Origin: UBA7803 sp963822255
Lineage (GTDB): Bacteria > Pseudomonadota > Gammaproteobacteria > Pseudomonadales > Azotimanducaceae
Length of the DNA stretch: 64,000 nucleotides
Direction of reading: 5' to 3'
NCBI GenBank assembly: GCA_963822255.1
Contig: CAWGGV010000008.1
Coordinates: forward strand, 868,001-932,000
Positions 18,418 through 26,479 of this stretch are shown in pieces. The position numbers were made by a program, and so were the translations under genes. The notes below the pieces were generated by a model. It worked only from the letters and a program-made list of their open reading frames with translations, was not told where the DNA came from and made no database searches. Every line of letters starts with the position of its first letter. Positions within the stretch are counted from its first letter, which is position 1.

Positions 18418-18915
18418 ATGAGCCAGTCTTCGTCCGACGCCACCGGCCCCGTGGTCTGTCCGATCCAGCGCGTAGAGCCCGGCTGGATCGACTACAACGG
18501 CCACATGAACATGGCCTTCTATCACGTCATGTTCGACCGCGCGCTCGATCACGTTTATCACCTGCTCGGCATCGACGAGGCGTATCTGGCGAGCGGCGCC
18601 TCCTGCTTCACCGCGGAAGTGCACGTCTGCTACCTGGCCGAGCTCCGGTCCGGAGAACCGGCGCGCAGCGAGTTTCAGCTCCTCGACTGGGACGCCAAGC
18701 GCCTGCACGTCTTCGCCCACATGTACCGGGCCGACGACGGCGTTCTGGTCGCCACGTCCGAGCAACTGGCGATCCACGTCGACCTGCGCTCGCGCCGGGC
18801 GTCGGAGTTTCCCGACGACCGAATCGCCCGCATTCGGACGATGTTCGAGCGGCATCGGTCGCTGCCCCGGCCGGAGAGTGCGGGCAGGGTCATCGGCATC
18901 CGAAAACGCCGGTAG
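18418..18915 (+). CDS. Hotdog-fold thioesterase (4HBT/YbgC-like)
   Basis: The 165-residue protein has the hotdog motif WIDYNGHMNMAFYHVMFDRALDH near the N-terminus, with the Asp-Tyr-Asn-Gly-His active-site pattern of acyl-CoA thioesterases related to 4-hydroxybenzoyl-CoA thioesterase. Homologues act on carnitinyl/betainyl-CoA or other short polar acyl-CoA; the substrate here is open. The start at 18418 is chosen because the motif follows after the usual 20 residues. Its TAG stop lies inside the first of three tandem hairpins. Confidence 0.85.
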   Translation: MSQSSSDATGPVVCPIQRVEPGWIDYNGHMNMAFYHVMFDRALDHVYHLLGIDEAYLASGASCFTAEVHVCYLAELRSGEPARSEFQLLDWDAKRLHVFAHMYRADDGVLVATSEQLAIHVDLRSRRASEFPDDRIARIRTMFERHRSLPRPESAGRVIGIRKRR

Positions 18916-19002
18916 TGTCCAGAGACACTACCGAAGTCGCCGGTAGTGTCCAGAGACACTACCGAAGTCGGCGGTCGTGTCGCGAGACACGACCGTGAAG
19001 TT
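18910..19002 (+). repeat. Three tandem 31-base hairpin units
   Basis: Units begin at 18910, 18941 and 18972, exactly 31 bases apart. Each has a 10-base stem, a 4-base loop and a 7-base linker. Units 1 and 2 use CGGTAGTGTC/GACACTACCG with loop CAGA. Unit 3 uses CGGTCGTGTC/GACACGACCG with loop GCGA. The stem change in unit 3 (A-T to C-G) is compensated on both arms, so pairing has been kept. The block covers the thioesterase stop codon and ends 57 bases before fumC. Confidence 0.85.
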
Positions 19003-19058
19003 GCAGGCGCTGAAGTTGAAGAGGCCCGCCGGCGCGGCGACTCGAATGGAGGCAAGCC

Positions 19059-20450
19059 ATGACGGAATACCGGGAAGAACGCGACAGCATCGGTCCGATG
19101 AAGGTCCCCGACGAGCACTACTGGGGCGCGCAGACCCAGCGCAGCCTGATCAACTTCCCCATCGGCGACGAGCGCATGCCAGCGGAGGTGGTGCGCGCCT
19201 ATGCTCGTCTGAAGAAGGCATGCGCAGAGGTCAACGCTCGCCTCCAGGTGCTGGCGCCGGAAACGGCGGATGCCATCTCGCGGGCCTGTGACGAGGTGCT
19301 GGCGGGCCGGCTCGACGCCGAGTTCCCGCTATCGGTCTGGCAGACCGGCTCCGGCACCCAGACCAACATGAACCTGAACGAGGTGCTCGCCAACCGGGCG
19401 ACAGAGCTGCTCGGCGGTGACTTCCGCGCTGACAAGCTGGTGCGGCCCAACGACCACGTCAACGCCAGCCAGAGCTCCAACGATACCTTTCCCACGGCCA
19501 TGCACGTGGCGACGTACGAGATCGTGCACGACCGCACCCTGCCCGCGATCGCCGTCCTGCAGGGCGCTCTCGAGCGCAAGGCGGACCAGTACCGCGACCT
19601 GGTGAAAAGCGGCCGCACGCACCTCATGGATGCCACGCCCATCACCCTCGGCCAGGAATTCGGCGGCTACGCGTCCCAGCTCGCCCACGGCCGCGCCGCC
19701 CTCCACGACAGTTTGAAGCGGCTGGCAGAGCTCGCCATCGGCGGCACCGCGGTCGGCACCGGGCTCAACGCTCCGCCGGGTTTCGCCGAGGGCGTGGTGG
19801 AACGGCTGGCCGCCGACACGGGTTTGCCATTCGCCTGCGCCGACAACCGCTTCGAGGCGATGAGCGCTCACGACGCCATGGTGGAAATGAGCGGCACCCT
19901 GCGCCGTCTGGCCGTCAGTCTGATGCACATCGCCAACCAGATCCGGCTGCTGGCGAGCGGCCCGCGCACCGGCATCGCCGAGCTGATCCTGCCCGCCAAC
20001 GAGCCCGGCAGCTCGATCATGCCGGGCAAGGTCAATCCCACCCAGTGCGAGGCCCTGGCCATGGTCTGCGCCCAGGTCATGGGCAACGACACGGCGGTCG
20101 GCGTCGCCGGCAGCCACGGCCATCTGCAGCTCAACACCTTCAAGCCGGTGATCGTCTACAACGTGCTGCAGAGCGCGCGGCTGCTGGCCGATGCCGCCGC
20201 AAGCTTCGAGCAGCGCTGCGTCCGCGGCATCGAAGCGAACCGGGCGAGGATCGCCGAGCTCCGTGACCGCAGTCTCATGCTGGTGACGGTGCTGAGCCCG
20301 CGGCTCGGCTACGACAAGGCAGCCGACATCGCAAAGAAGGCCCACGCCGACGGCACGACGCTCAAGGAAGCGTGCCTCGCACTCGGTTATTTGAGCGCAG
20401 CGGAGTTCGATGAAATCGTCGACCCGAGCCGGATGGTGGGGCCGGGATAG
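19059..20450 (+). CDS. fumC: Fumarate hydratase class II
   Basis: The 463-residue enzyme interconverts fumarate and L-malate in the TCA cycle as a cytosolic homotetramer. It has no iron-sulfur cluster, which suits oxidative conditions. The superfamily signature GSSIMPGKVNPTQCEAL contains the mobile loop with the catalytic Ser. SGRTHLMDATPITLGQEFGGY and NDHVNASQSSNDTFPTAMH supply the active-site Thr, His, Asn and Ser residues. Length equals the usual 460-467. The related aspartase and argininosuccinate lyase branches differ in these motifs. Confidence 0.96.
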   Translation: MTEYREERDSIGPMKVPDEHYWGAQTQRSLINFPIGDERMPAEVVRAYARLKKACAEVNARLQVLAPETADAISRACDEVLAGRLDAEFPLSVWQTGSGTQTNMNLNEVLANRATELLGGDFRADKLVRPNDHVNASQSSNDTFPTAMHVATYEIVHDRTLPAIAVLQGALERKADQYRDLVKSGRTHLMDATPITLGQEFGGYASQLAHGRAALHDSLKRLAELAIGGTAVGTGLNAPPGFAEGVVERLAADTGLPFACADNRFEAMSAHDAMVEMSGTLRRLAVSLMHIANQIRLLASGPRTGIAELILPANEPGSSIMPGKVNPTQCEALAMVCAQVMGNDTAVGVAGSHGHLQLNTFKPVIVYNVLQSARLLADAAASFEQRCVRGIEANRARIAELRDRSLMLVTVLSPRLGYDKAADIAKKAHADGTTLKEACLALGYLSAAEFDEIVDPSRMVGPG

Positions 20451-20457
20451 TGGCGTA

Positions 20458-20505
20458 GTGGGAGCGACCTCCCGGTCGCGATCTGATCAGTAGCGTCGCT
20501 CCCAC
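20458..20505. repeat. REP-like palindrome, locus A
   Basis: GTGGGAGCGAC at 20458 and its exact complement GTCGCTCCCAC ending 20505 form an 11-base inverted repeat. The left arm continues to a nested GCGACC/GGTCGC hairpin. It lies between the convergent fumC and acyl-CoA dehydrogenase genes, and the same unit recurs at five other places in the window. Confidence 0.85.
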
Positions 20506-20517
20506 AAAACAAGGGGA

Positions 20518-21663
20518 TCAATACCCTTCGAGCTCTCCGTAGCGGTTGCGGTGGAAGTTGACGTCGCCGAACGTCTGCTCGGCCACGGCGGCGCGCTTCA
20601 GAAAGAAGCCGATGTCGAACTCGTCGGTCATGCCGATGCCGCCGTGCATCTGGATGCCTTCCCGCGACACGCGATTGAAGGTTTCACCCACTTTGGCCTT
20701 GGCCAGACTGGCGAGCTTGGCGATCTCTTTGGCGTCGCGCCCTTCGTCCAGGGCAGTCAGCGCCTCGAGCACGCAGGACTTCGACAGCTCGACCTCGCAG
20801 AACATGTCCGCGGCCCGGTGCTTGAGCGCCTGGAAGGAGCCGATCGGCACGCCGAACTGCTCACGCTCCTTCAGATACTGGATAGTGCGCTCGAAGCACT
20901 CCTGCAGGCTGCCGAGCATCTCGGCGGACAGACCGATGCGGGCGATGTCGAGGGCCTGATCGAGAACGTCCGCGCCCTTGCCGACCGCGCCGATCACCGC
21001 ATCGGCGTCCACTTCCACGCCGGCCAGCTCGATGTTGGCCGCATTGCGCGAATCGGCCATCTTGGTCCGCGTCACGGTCACGCCCTTGGACTTACGATCC
21101 ACCAGGAACAGGGTAATGCCGTCGCGCTCGCCGGCACTGCCGCTGGTGCGCGCGGCAACGATGAGCTTGTCCGCCGAGTTGCCGTCCAGGACGAAGGTCT
21201 TCGATCCGGTGAGCTTATAGCCACTGCCCGAAGCCTCGGCTTTGGTGGCGATGCCGTAAGGGTTGTGCCGGTGGGACTCCTCGAGCGCCAGCCCGAGCAA
21301 CAGGTCACCGGACGCGACGGCGGGCAACAGCTCGGACTTCTGCGCGTCGCTTCCCCCCAGGTTGATCAGGCTGCCGCACAGCCAGACCGTCGCCACCAGC
21401 GGGCTGGGGGTCAAGGTGCGGCCGGTTTCCTCCGTCACCACCCCGAGCCCCTTGTAGCCGAATGCGAGACCGCCGAACTCCTCCGGCCAGGGGATGCCGG
21501 CCCAGCCGAGCTCTACCATGGCCTTCCAGGTGCCGCGGTCGAACGCATCCGGGTTGTCTTCGTCGCGGAGCTTGCGCAGTTGCGAAATGGGCGCGCTGGA
21601 GGAACAGAAGTCCTTGGCGCTGTCCTTGAGCATGTTCTGCTCGTCATTGAGAATCATCGGCAT
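20518..21663 (-). CDS. Acyl-CoA dehydrogenase, solitary and without a recognisable catalytic base
   Basis: The 381-residue protein has the family layout, with ALEESHRHNPYGI in the flavin-contact region, and ends QMHGGIGMTDEFDIGFFLKRAAVAEQ. Neither the C-terminal Glu of medium-chain enzymes nor the central Glu of the isovaleryl type is evident (the central segment reads ALDIARIGLSAEML). In this it resembles the second subunit of heteromeric enzymes such as the gene at 7443, yet no partner gene is adjacent. It is divergent from a methyltransferase gene. Confidence 0.88.
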   Translation of the reverse strand: MPMILNDEQNMLKDSAKDFCSSSAPISQLRKLRDEDNPDAFDRGTWKAMVELGWAGIPWPEEFGGLAFGYKGLGVVTEETGRTLTPSPLVATVWLCGSLINLGGSDAQKSELLPAVASGDLLLGLALEESHRHNPYGIATKAEASGSGYKLTGSKTFVLDGNSADKLIVAARTSGSAGERDGITLFLVDRKSKGVTVTRTKMADSRNAANIELAGVEVDADAVIGAVGKGADVLDQALDIARIGLSAEMLGSLQECFERTIQYLKEREQFGVPIGSFQALKHRAADMFCEVELSKSCVLEALTALDEGRDAKEIAKLASLAKAKVGETFNRVSREGIQMHGGIGMTDEFDIGFFLKRAAVAEQTFGDVNFHRNRYGELEGY

Positions 21664-21826
21664 CGGCGTTCCCCCCTACGACCCGGTCAGCAAAAGCCAG
21701 CGGGGAATGAAAGCAAAAGCATGCGCCGATGTCGACCCCGACGTACTCCGCGGGGCGGCCCACCATCGAGTTGTAATCCGCCCCTCGGCGGGCTTTGATG
21801 GCGTCCTCGACGTCAGGCTGCCATTC

Positions 21827-22507
21827 ATGAACCGCCAGGAGCTACCTCGCGAGCGCCTCGACGCGCTGCTCCGGCAAACACTGCCCATGGGGCGCATCGA
21901 CATCCAGCGCCTGCCGGGATGTCCGGAAATCGAGCTCGGGCTGATTACCGCGAGCTTTCCCCAGGGGCCGTTGCCACCCGAGGTGATGCGGGAGGTCATC
22001 GCCCGACCGGCCTACTGGGCCCTGTGCTGGGGCAGCGGCCTGGCGCTGGCGCGTCACCTGCTTGACGTTCCGGGTTGGGTGCAGGGCCGCAGGGTGCTCG
22101 ACCTGGGATCGGGCTCGGGGGTGGTGGCCATCGCCGCCGCCCTCGCCGGCGCCGCCGAGGTCGTGGCCTGTGACACCGATCCGGCGGCCCGGGAGGCCAC
22201 GGCCGCCAACGCCCAGCTGAACGGAGTGACGGTGCGGCTGGCGGCCACTCTGGAGGACCTCGCGCGCGGATTCGACGTGCTCTTCATGGCGGACGTCCTC
22301 TACGACCGCAGCAACCTGCCACTGCTCGAAGCTGTCACCGGCCACGCCCGGGAGATCCTCGTGGCCGACTCCCGGCTCGCGACCCTGCCGTGCCCCGACT
22401 ACCGGCTGATCGGCGAGATACCGGCGCTGACGTTTCCCAACCTCGGCGAATTCGACGAGTTCGGCACGGTGCGGTTGTTCCATCGGGGCCCCATCGACGA
22501 CGGCTGA
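21827..22507 (+). CDS. Class I SAM-dependent methyltransferase, ETF-beta lysine methyltransferase-like
   Basis: The 226-residue protein has the SAM-binding motif LDLGSGSGVVAIAAALAGA near residue 85, an acidic ribose-binding residue in VVACDTDP, and post-motif MADVLYD. The VLYD motif and short N-terminal domain resemble the METTL20/PrmA-like group that methylates lysines of electron-transfer flavoprotein beta or ribosomal protein L11. Divergence from an acyl-CoA dehydrogenase gene, whose electron acceptor is ETF, makes the ETF role attractive but unproven. The ATG at 21827 is the first that gives family-like length. It overlaps the convergent gene by 109 bases. Confidence 0.72.
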   Translation: MNRQELPRERLDALLRQTLPMGRIDIQRLPGCPEIELGLITASFPQGPLPPEVMREVIARPAYWALCWGSGLALARHLLDVPGWVQGRRVLDLGSGSGVVAIAAALAGAAEVVACDTDPAAREATAANAQLNGVTVRLAATLEDLARGFDVLFMADVLYDRSNLPLLEAVTGHAREILVADSRLATLPCPDYRLIGEIPALTFPNLGEFDEFGTVRLFHRGPIDDG

Positions 22508-23232
22508 GCCATCAGCACCATCATGTTGCGCACCCGGGTGCCGGCAATGGCGCGCTCGGTCACGGTGCGGGGATCCTCGAGCCAGGCGTCGGCGCGTTCC
22601 GGTCGGGGAAACTGAAGCACCAGCAGGCGGTTCCAGTCGGCGGGACCGCGAATCGCCGCGATGGGCGCATCCCACCGCACCGAGCCGCCGTAGCGGGGCA
22701 ACAGCGCGAGCCAGCCGGACTTTCCCGGCACACCGAGCGGCGCCGGCCCCGGCGTCTCGGCACCGGTGCGGTACAGCGCCACCACGGTGGCCGCGTCGGC
22801 CGCCAGAGGCTCGGGCGGACGAGCACTGCCGAGGTGTCTGATGGGTGCGGAGAGCTCCGCTTCCAGCGCCCGGTAGCCGCTGCTGGTGAGCATCTGCACC
22901 AGCTCGGTGCCGCGGTCGAAGCGCAGCAGCTGCACGCCCGCCACGTCCACAAGGACTGAGCCTTCGACCACCTGGACGGCGCCGCCCTGCCACAGCAGCC
23001 GGCCCTGGTCGTCGGCAGCCAGGGTGACGAAGCGGGAACGCCATGACGATGCGTCCTCGCTACCTCGGAGCGCCCGTGCAGGCAGCAGCTGAAGCAGATA
23101 ATAGGGATTGTTCCGGATCTCCGAGCTTGCCGCGATACCGGTCAGGGTCGGGCCGACGTACCAGACGACGCCCGCGGTGGCGAGCGCCAGGAACGCACAG
23201 AACAGCAGAAATCCGAGCAATGACCGGTTCAA
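22399..23232 (-). CDS. Membrane-anchored protein of unknown function with DUF1330-like segments
   Basis: The 277-residue protein has one N-terminal membrane helix (SLLGFLLFCAFLALATAGVVWYV), then a soluble periplasmic domain. Two segments (VVALYRTG with GPADWNRLLVLQFPRPERADAWLEDP, and RNMMVLMAQP) resemble dimeric alpha-beta barrel proteins of the DUF1330 type. No catalytic motif is recognised. The last 36 or so residues overlap the convergent methyltransferase gene and look like shadow sequence, so the protein may end earlier in evolution than in this frame. Confidence 0.6.
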   Translation of the reverse strand: MNRSLLGFLLFCAFLALATAGVVWYVGPTLTGIAASSEIRNNPYYLLQLLPARALRGSEDASSWRSRFVTLAADDQGRLLWQGGAVQVVEGSVLVDVAGVQLLRFDRGTELVQMLTSSGYRALEAELSAPIRHLGSARPPEPLAADAATVVALYRTGAETPGPAPLGVPGKSGWLALLPRYGGSVRWDAPIAAIRGPADWNRLLVLQFPRPERADAWLEDPRTVTERAIAGTRVRNMMVLMAQPSSMGPRWNNRTVPNSSNSPRLGNVSAGISPISR

Positions 23233-23376
23233 GCGGCATCCCGCGATGCGTTGAAGCGCGCATGATACCCGAGGCGCCGGGCCGGCCGCAGGGGTCCGGT
23301 CGGCCGCCTACCGCTCGCCCGCCGGCCGCCGGATGCGGTAAATTGCCGAAACGCTTCACTGCGCGGGGGCACCCTA

Positions 23377-24222
23377 ATGAGCAAGGACACGTACCAGGAC
23401 ATCCTCTACCGGATAGACGATCCCGTGGCGGTCATCACCATGAACCGCCCGGACGCGCTGAACGCCATGACCGTGCGCATGCTGGCGGAAATCCGCCACG
23501 CGCTGGCGGCCGCCGAGAAGGACGAGCAGGTGGTGGGCATCGTCCTCACCGGTGCCGGCCGCGGCTTCTGCGCCGGCATGGACATGAACGCGCTGAACAC
23601 CATGGCCGGCGGCCGCGGCGGCGACGCCGACGATCTCTCAACCCTGAAGGCGTCCCCGGGCGACCCCGCCATGGGGCCCGATTTCCAGGTTACGTACGGC
23701 TATCTGCTGTCGGTGCGAAAGCCGATCATCGCCGCCGTCAACGGAGCCTGCGCCGGGCTCGGATTCGTCTTCGCCCTGCTCTCGGACCTGCGCTTCGTCG
23801 ACCGCAGCGCCCGATTCACCACCGCGTTCTCCCAGCGGGGGCTCATCGCCGAGCACGGCGCGAGCTGGATTCTGCCGCGGCTGATCGGTGCGGGTAAGGC
23901 GCTGGATCTGCTCTGGAGCGCGCGCAAGTTCGATGGCGAGGAAGCCGCTCGGTTGGGTCTGGCGGAGCGGCTGTGCGAGCCTGGTCGGGCACTCGAAGAC
24001 GCCGTCGAGTACGTCAGGACGCTGGCGGCCACGGCCTCGCCCACCTCGCTGAAGCTCATGAAGGCTCAGGTGTACCGCCACTTGAACATGTCGCTCGGAG
24101 AGTCCATGCGCGAATCCAACGCCTGGATGGAAGAGAGTCTGATCCGGGATGATTTCCGGGAAGGCGTCCGCTCCTTCATCGAGCGCCGGCCACCGGACTT
24201 TCCGCGGGTCAAGGCGGACTGA
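23377..24222 (+). CDS. Enoyl-CoA hydratase/isomerase family protein
   Basis: The 281-residue crotonase-fold protein has the oxyanion segment GAGRGFCAGMDMNAL and the core signature KPIIAAVNGACAGLGFVFALLSDLRF. The loop GLIAEHGASWILPRLIG carries one catalytic-type Glu. It should hydrate or isomerise an enoyl-CoA, but crotonase family members vary and the substrate cannot be named. It is the first gene of an operon with an alpha/beta hydrolase two bases downstream and a DUF169 protein overlapping that. Confidence 0.9.
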   Translation: MSKDTYQDILYRIDDPVAVITMNRPDALNAMTVRMLAEIRHALAAAEKDEQVVGIVLTGAGRGFCAGMDMNALNTMAGGRGGDADDLSTLKASPGDPAMGPDFQVTYGYLLSVRKPIIAAVNGACAGLGFVFALLSDLRFVDRSARFTTAFSQRGLIAEHGASWILPRLIGAGKALDLLWSARKFDGEEAARLGLAERLCEPGRALEDAVEYVRTLAATASPTSLKLMKAQVYRHLNMSLGESMRESNAWMEESLIRDDFREGVRSFIERRPPDFPRVKAD

Positions 24223-24224
24223 CG

Positions 24225-25142
24225 GTGACAACGACCCCTGCGGCCAGGGTGCGCCGGCACCGGGTGGATGCGAACGGTGTCCGGCTGTCGGTGCTGGAGC
24301 TCGGCGACGGGGATGCTGCACCCCTGGTCATGCTCCACGGCATGCGGGACGTGGCTTGGAGCCTGCTGCCGGTGGCCGAGCCGCTGGCCCGGAGTCATCG
24401 CGTGCTGCTCGTCGAGTTGCGCGGTCACGGTGCCAGCGATGCGCCCGGCTGTTACGGCATGGATCATTTCCTGTTCGACCTGCACCGGGTCTTCGAGCAC
24501 TTCACCCTCACCTCGGCGGCGCTGTTCGGGCACAGCCTCGGGGGCCAGATCGCCGCCCGCTTCGCCGCGGCGTTCCCGGGTCCGGTCAGCGCTCTGGTGC
24601 TGGTGGAGGGCCTCGGTCCTCCCGCCCGGCCCGGAGAAGGCGACGACGATGCCGAGATCGCCAGCCACGGCGCCCGGTTGCTGAACGTGCTGGGCATCGC
24701 TGCGCAGCAGCGCCCGTTGCCGAGCCTGGAGTTCGCGGCCGAGCGCCTGCGCGCCAACAACCCGCGCCTGGACCCGGCACGGGCTCTGGAGCTGGCGGAA
24801 CGCGCCACCCGGCGGGACCGGGCCGGCGAGCTGGTCTGGGCCTTCGACCCGCGGGTGCGGAGCGTATTTCTGGGTGCGCGCCGGGAGGACACGGAGCGGT
24901 ATTGGCGCCGGGTGCCCTGCCCCACCCTGGTGGTCAGCGGCGACGAGTCCCACGAGTACTGGCGTGAGCAGATGCCGATGGAATGGGAGGGGCGGTTCGC
25001 GCCCGGCGAGCTGGAGGCTCGCATCGACTGCTTTCCCGACGCCGAGCACGTGGCCCTGCCCGGCGCCGGTCATATGGTCCACTACGATCGGCCGGACGCC
25101 CTCACCGCGGCGGTGGCCGCCTTCCTGGAGAAACGACTATGA
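24225..25142 (+). CDS. Alpha/beta hydrolase
   Basis: The 305-residue protein starts with GTG two bases after the enoyl-CoA hydratase stop. It shows the oxyanion HGMRD, the nucleophile elbow GHSLGGQ (Ser near residue 107) and the catalytic His in GAGHMVHYD close to the end. This is the arrangement of epoxide hydrolases, C-C bond hydrolases and esterases. In this operon it might cleave a ring-opened or beta-diketone intermediate, but that is inference. Its stop overlaps the next ATG (ATGA). Confidence 0.88.
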   Translation: MTTTPAARVRRHRVDANGVRLSVLELGDGDAAPLVMLHGMRDVAWSLLPVAEPLARSHRVLLVELRGHGASDAPGCYGMDHFLFDLHRVFEHFTLTSAALFGHSLGGQIAARFAAAFPGPVSALVLVEGLGPPARPGEGDDDAEIASHGARLLNVLGIAAQQRPLPSLEFAAERLRANNPRLDPARALELAERATRRDRAGELVWAFDPRVRSVFLGARREDTERYWRRVPCPTLVVSGDESHEYWREQMPMEWEGRFAPGELEARIDCFPDAEHVALPGAGHMVHYDRPDALTAAVAAFLEKRL

Positions 25143-25927
25143 GCGAGATGATCGCTTCGGATCAGACCACCTACGATTGGCCCGAGCTGGTAGACCGGTT
25201 GAACCACCTGCTGCGCCTGCGCACCACGCCCATCGGCATGAAGCTGTTCGCCACCGCCGAGGAAATGGAAGCCATACCACGCATCCGCCGCCCGACCTCC
25301 ATCCACACGACCGACCAGATCGTCGGCCAGGCCGCGCGCAACGGCTGGACCGTCGGCATCACCGGCAACGATCTGGTGGGTGCCCAGTGCAGCACCGTCA
25401 TCGGCCTGCACCCACGCAGCGACGAATGGCTGTCGGGGAACCGGATGGCCGGGGTCTGGTACCAGAACCAGGACGAGGCGAGCGCCCATCAGCACGCCAT
25501 GGACGTGGTGCCCTACGGCCGCTACCAGGCCATGGCGGTGAGCCCGCTGGCCAGCGGGCGCCTGAACCCTCCCGACATCTGCCTCATCTACGCGACCCCG
25601 GCTCAGATGATCCTGTTCATCAACGGCCTGCAGTGGACGGGCTATCGCAAGCTCGAGTGGGGGTGCGTCGGTGAGTCTTCCTGCGCCGACTCCTGGGGCC
25701 GGGCCTTGGCCACGGGCGAGCCGAGCCTGTCGATTCCGTGCTTCGCCGAACGCCGCTACGGCGGGGTCATGGAAGACGAGCTGCTCATGGCGCTGCCGCC
25801 GCGCTACCTGCCGAAGACCCTGGCGGGGCTCGAGGCGCTGTCGAGCAACGGCCTGCGCTATCCGATCGCGCCTTACGGGGTGAACAACGACGTCCGTGCG
25901 GGAATGGGCGTCAGCTACGGGAGCTGA
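25139..25927 (+). CDS. DUF169-family protein
   Basis: The 262-residue protein matches the DUF169 pattern: an N-terminal LLRLRTTPIGMKLF, a cysteine in VGAQCSTVIG, a PPDICLIYATPAQMILFINGLQW core, and CVGESSCADSWG followed by IPCFAERRYGG. The family is widespread and uncharacterised; conserved Cys residues suggest metal or cofactor binding. The gene overlaps the hydrolase gene by four bases, so it is translated with it. It is the last gene before a 550-base non-coding region. Confidence 0.75.
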   Translation: MSEMIASDQTTYDWPELVDRLNHLLRLRTTPIGMKLFATAEEMEAIPRIRRPTSIHTTDQIVGQAARNGWTVGITGNDLVGAQCSTVIGLHPRSDEWLSGNRMAGVWYQNQDEASAHQHAMDVVPYGRYQAMAVSPLASGRLNPPDICLIYATPAQMILFINGLQWTGYRKLEWGCVGESSCADSWGRALATGEPSLSIPCFAERRYGGVMEDELLMALPPRYLPKTLAGLEALSSNGLRYPIAPYGVNNDVRAGMGVSYGS

Positions 25928-25984
25928 ACGGAGGGAACACACAAAGGCGGTACCGACGCCGCGACCGAGAAGCGCGGAGGGGAT

Positions 25985-26031
25985 GACGGTCTCAGCCCAA
26001 AGAGGTTCCTCCGGGACGATCGCCCGCCCAT
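25985..26031 (+). repeat. 47-base direct repeat, first copy
   Basis: The copy runs from GACGGTCTCAGCCC to CGCCCGCCCAT and is identical to the copy at 26411-26457 except for one base. The two copies bracket about 380 bases of non-coding DNA. Confidence 0.8.
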
Positions 26032-26044
26032 CGCGCTGACCCAT

Positions 26045-26103
26045 TCGCGGCCTGGAGGCCGCTCCCACGGGTCGAGTACCGGTCGCGATCGGAAGATCGC
26101 TCC
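26045..26103. repeat. REP-like palindromes, locus B
   Basis: A full unit in reverse orientation lies at 26045-26068 (TCGCGGCC...GCTCCCAC), followed by a degenerate unit ending GATCGCTCC near 26103. Both match the family seen at 20458, 29032, 49760, 56073 and 63508. Confidence 0.75.
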
Positions 26104-26410
26104 TCCGCAAGCCGGATCATCGGAGGACGGTGGGGGTCGGGCGGCGTGGGGCCGCCGATTCGCGGCATTGGGACACCCCGACTACAACGACCCCGTCCCG
26201 CACCCTATCCGCCTGCCGCCGCGAATCGGCGGTTCCACGACGTCCGGCTATCGATCCCGGCGGTGGCAACGCCGGGCCATCCCGCACCGCTAAGCCACCC
26301 CGTGCGCCGGTACACCACGAACGCGACTGGATGGACGGCGAGCCGGGGCGGGCGTCGCGGAGGAACCTCTTCGTGGCCTCAAATTGCCAGCCACGAAGCG
26401 CCGATGGAAC

Positions 26411-26457
26411 GACGGTCTCAGCCCGAAGAGGTTCCTCCGGGACGATCGCCCGCCCAT
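26411..26457 (+). repeat. 47-base direct repeat, second copy
   Basis: Second copy of the repeat at 25985, with one substitution (CCCGAAG for CCCAAAG). It ends 22 bases before the PPOX gene stop. Confidence 0.8.
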
Positions 26458-26479
26458 GGTTTGATCGGCAGGATTGCGC

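Larger units (their letters stand above)
25928..26479. other. Non-coding, repeat-rich intergenic region
   Basis: No convincing gene is seen between the DUF169 stop and the PPOX gene end. The region contains a REP-like block (26045-26103), two 47-base direct repeats (25985 and 26411) and a short inverted copy of part of that repeat (CGGAGGAACCTCTTCG near 26357). The frames that stay open here are low-complexity shadows without start context. Confidence 0.6.

Noticed and set aside
18910..19002. CRISPR array suggested by exact 31-base periodicity
   Set aside because: Only three units, no unique spacers (the 7-base linkers are near identical), and no cas genes nearby. The units are palindromes, so a hairpin array fits better.
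26105..26410. Open frames of about 150 codons in the repeat-rich gap
   Set aside because: Composition is Arg/Pro-rich shadow type, there is no start context, and the frames run through repeats.
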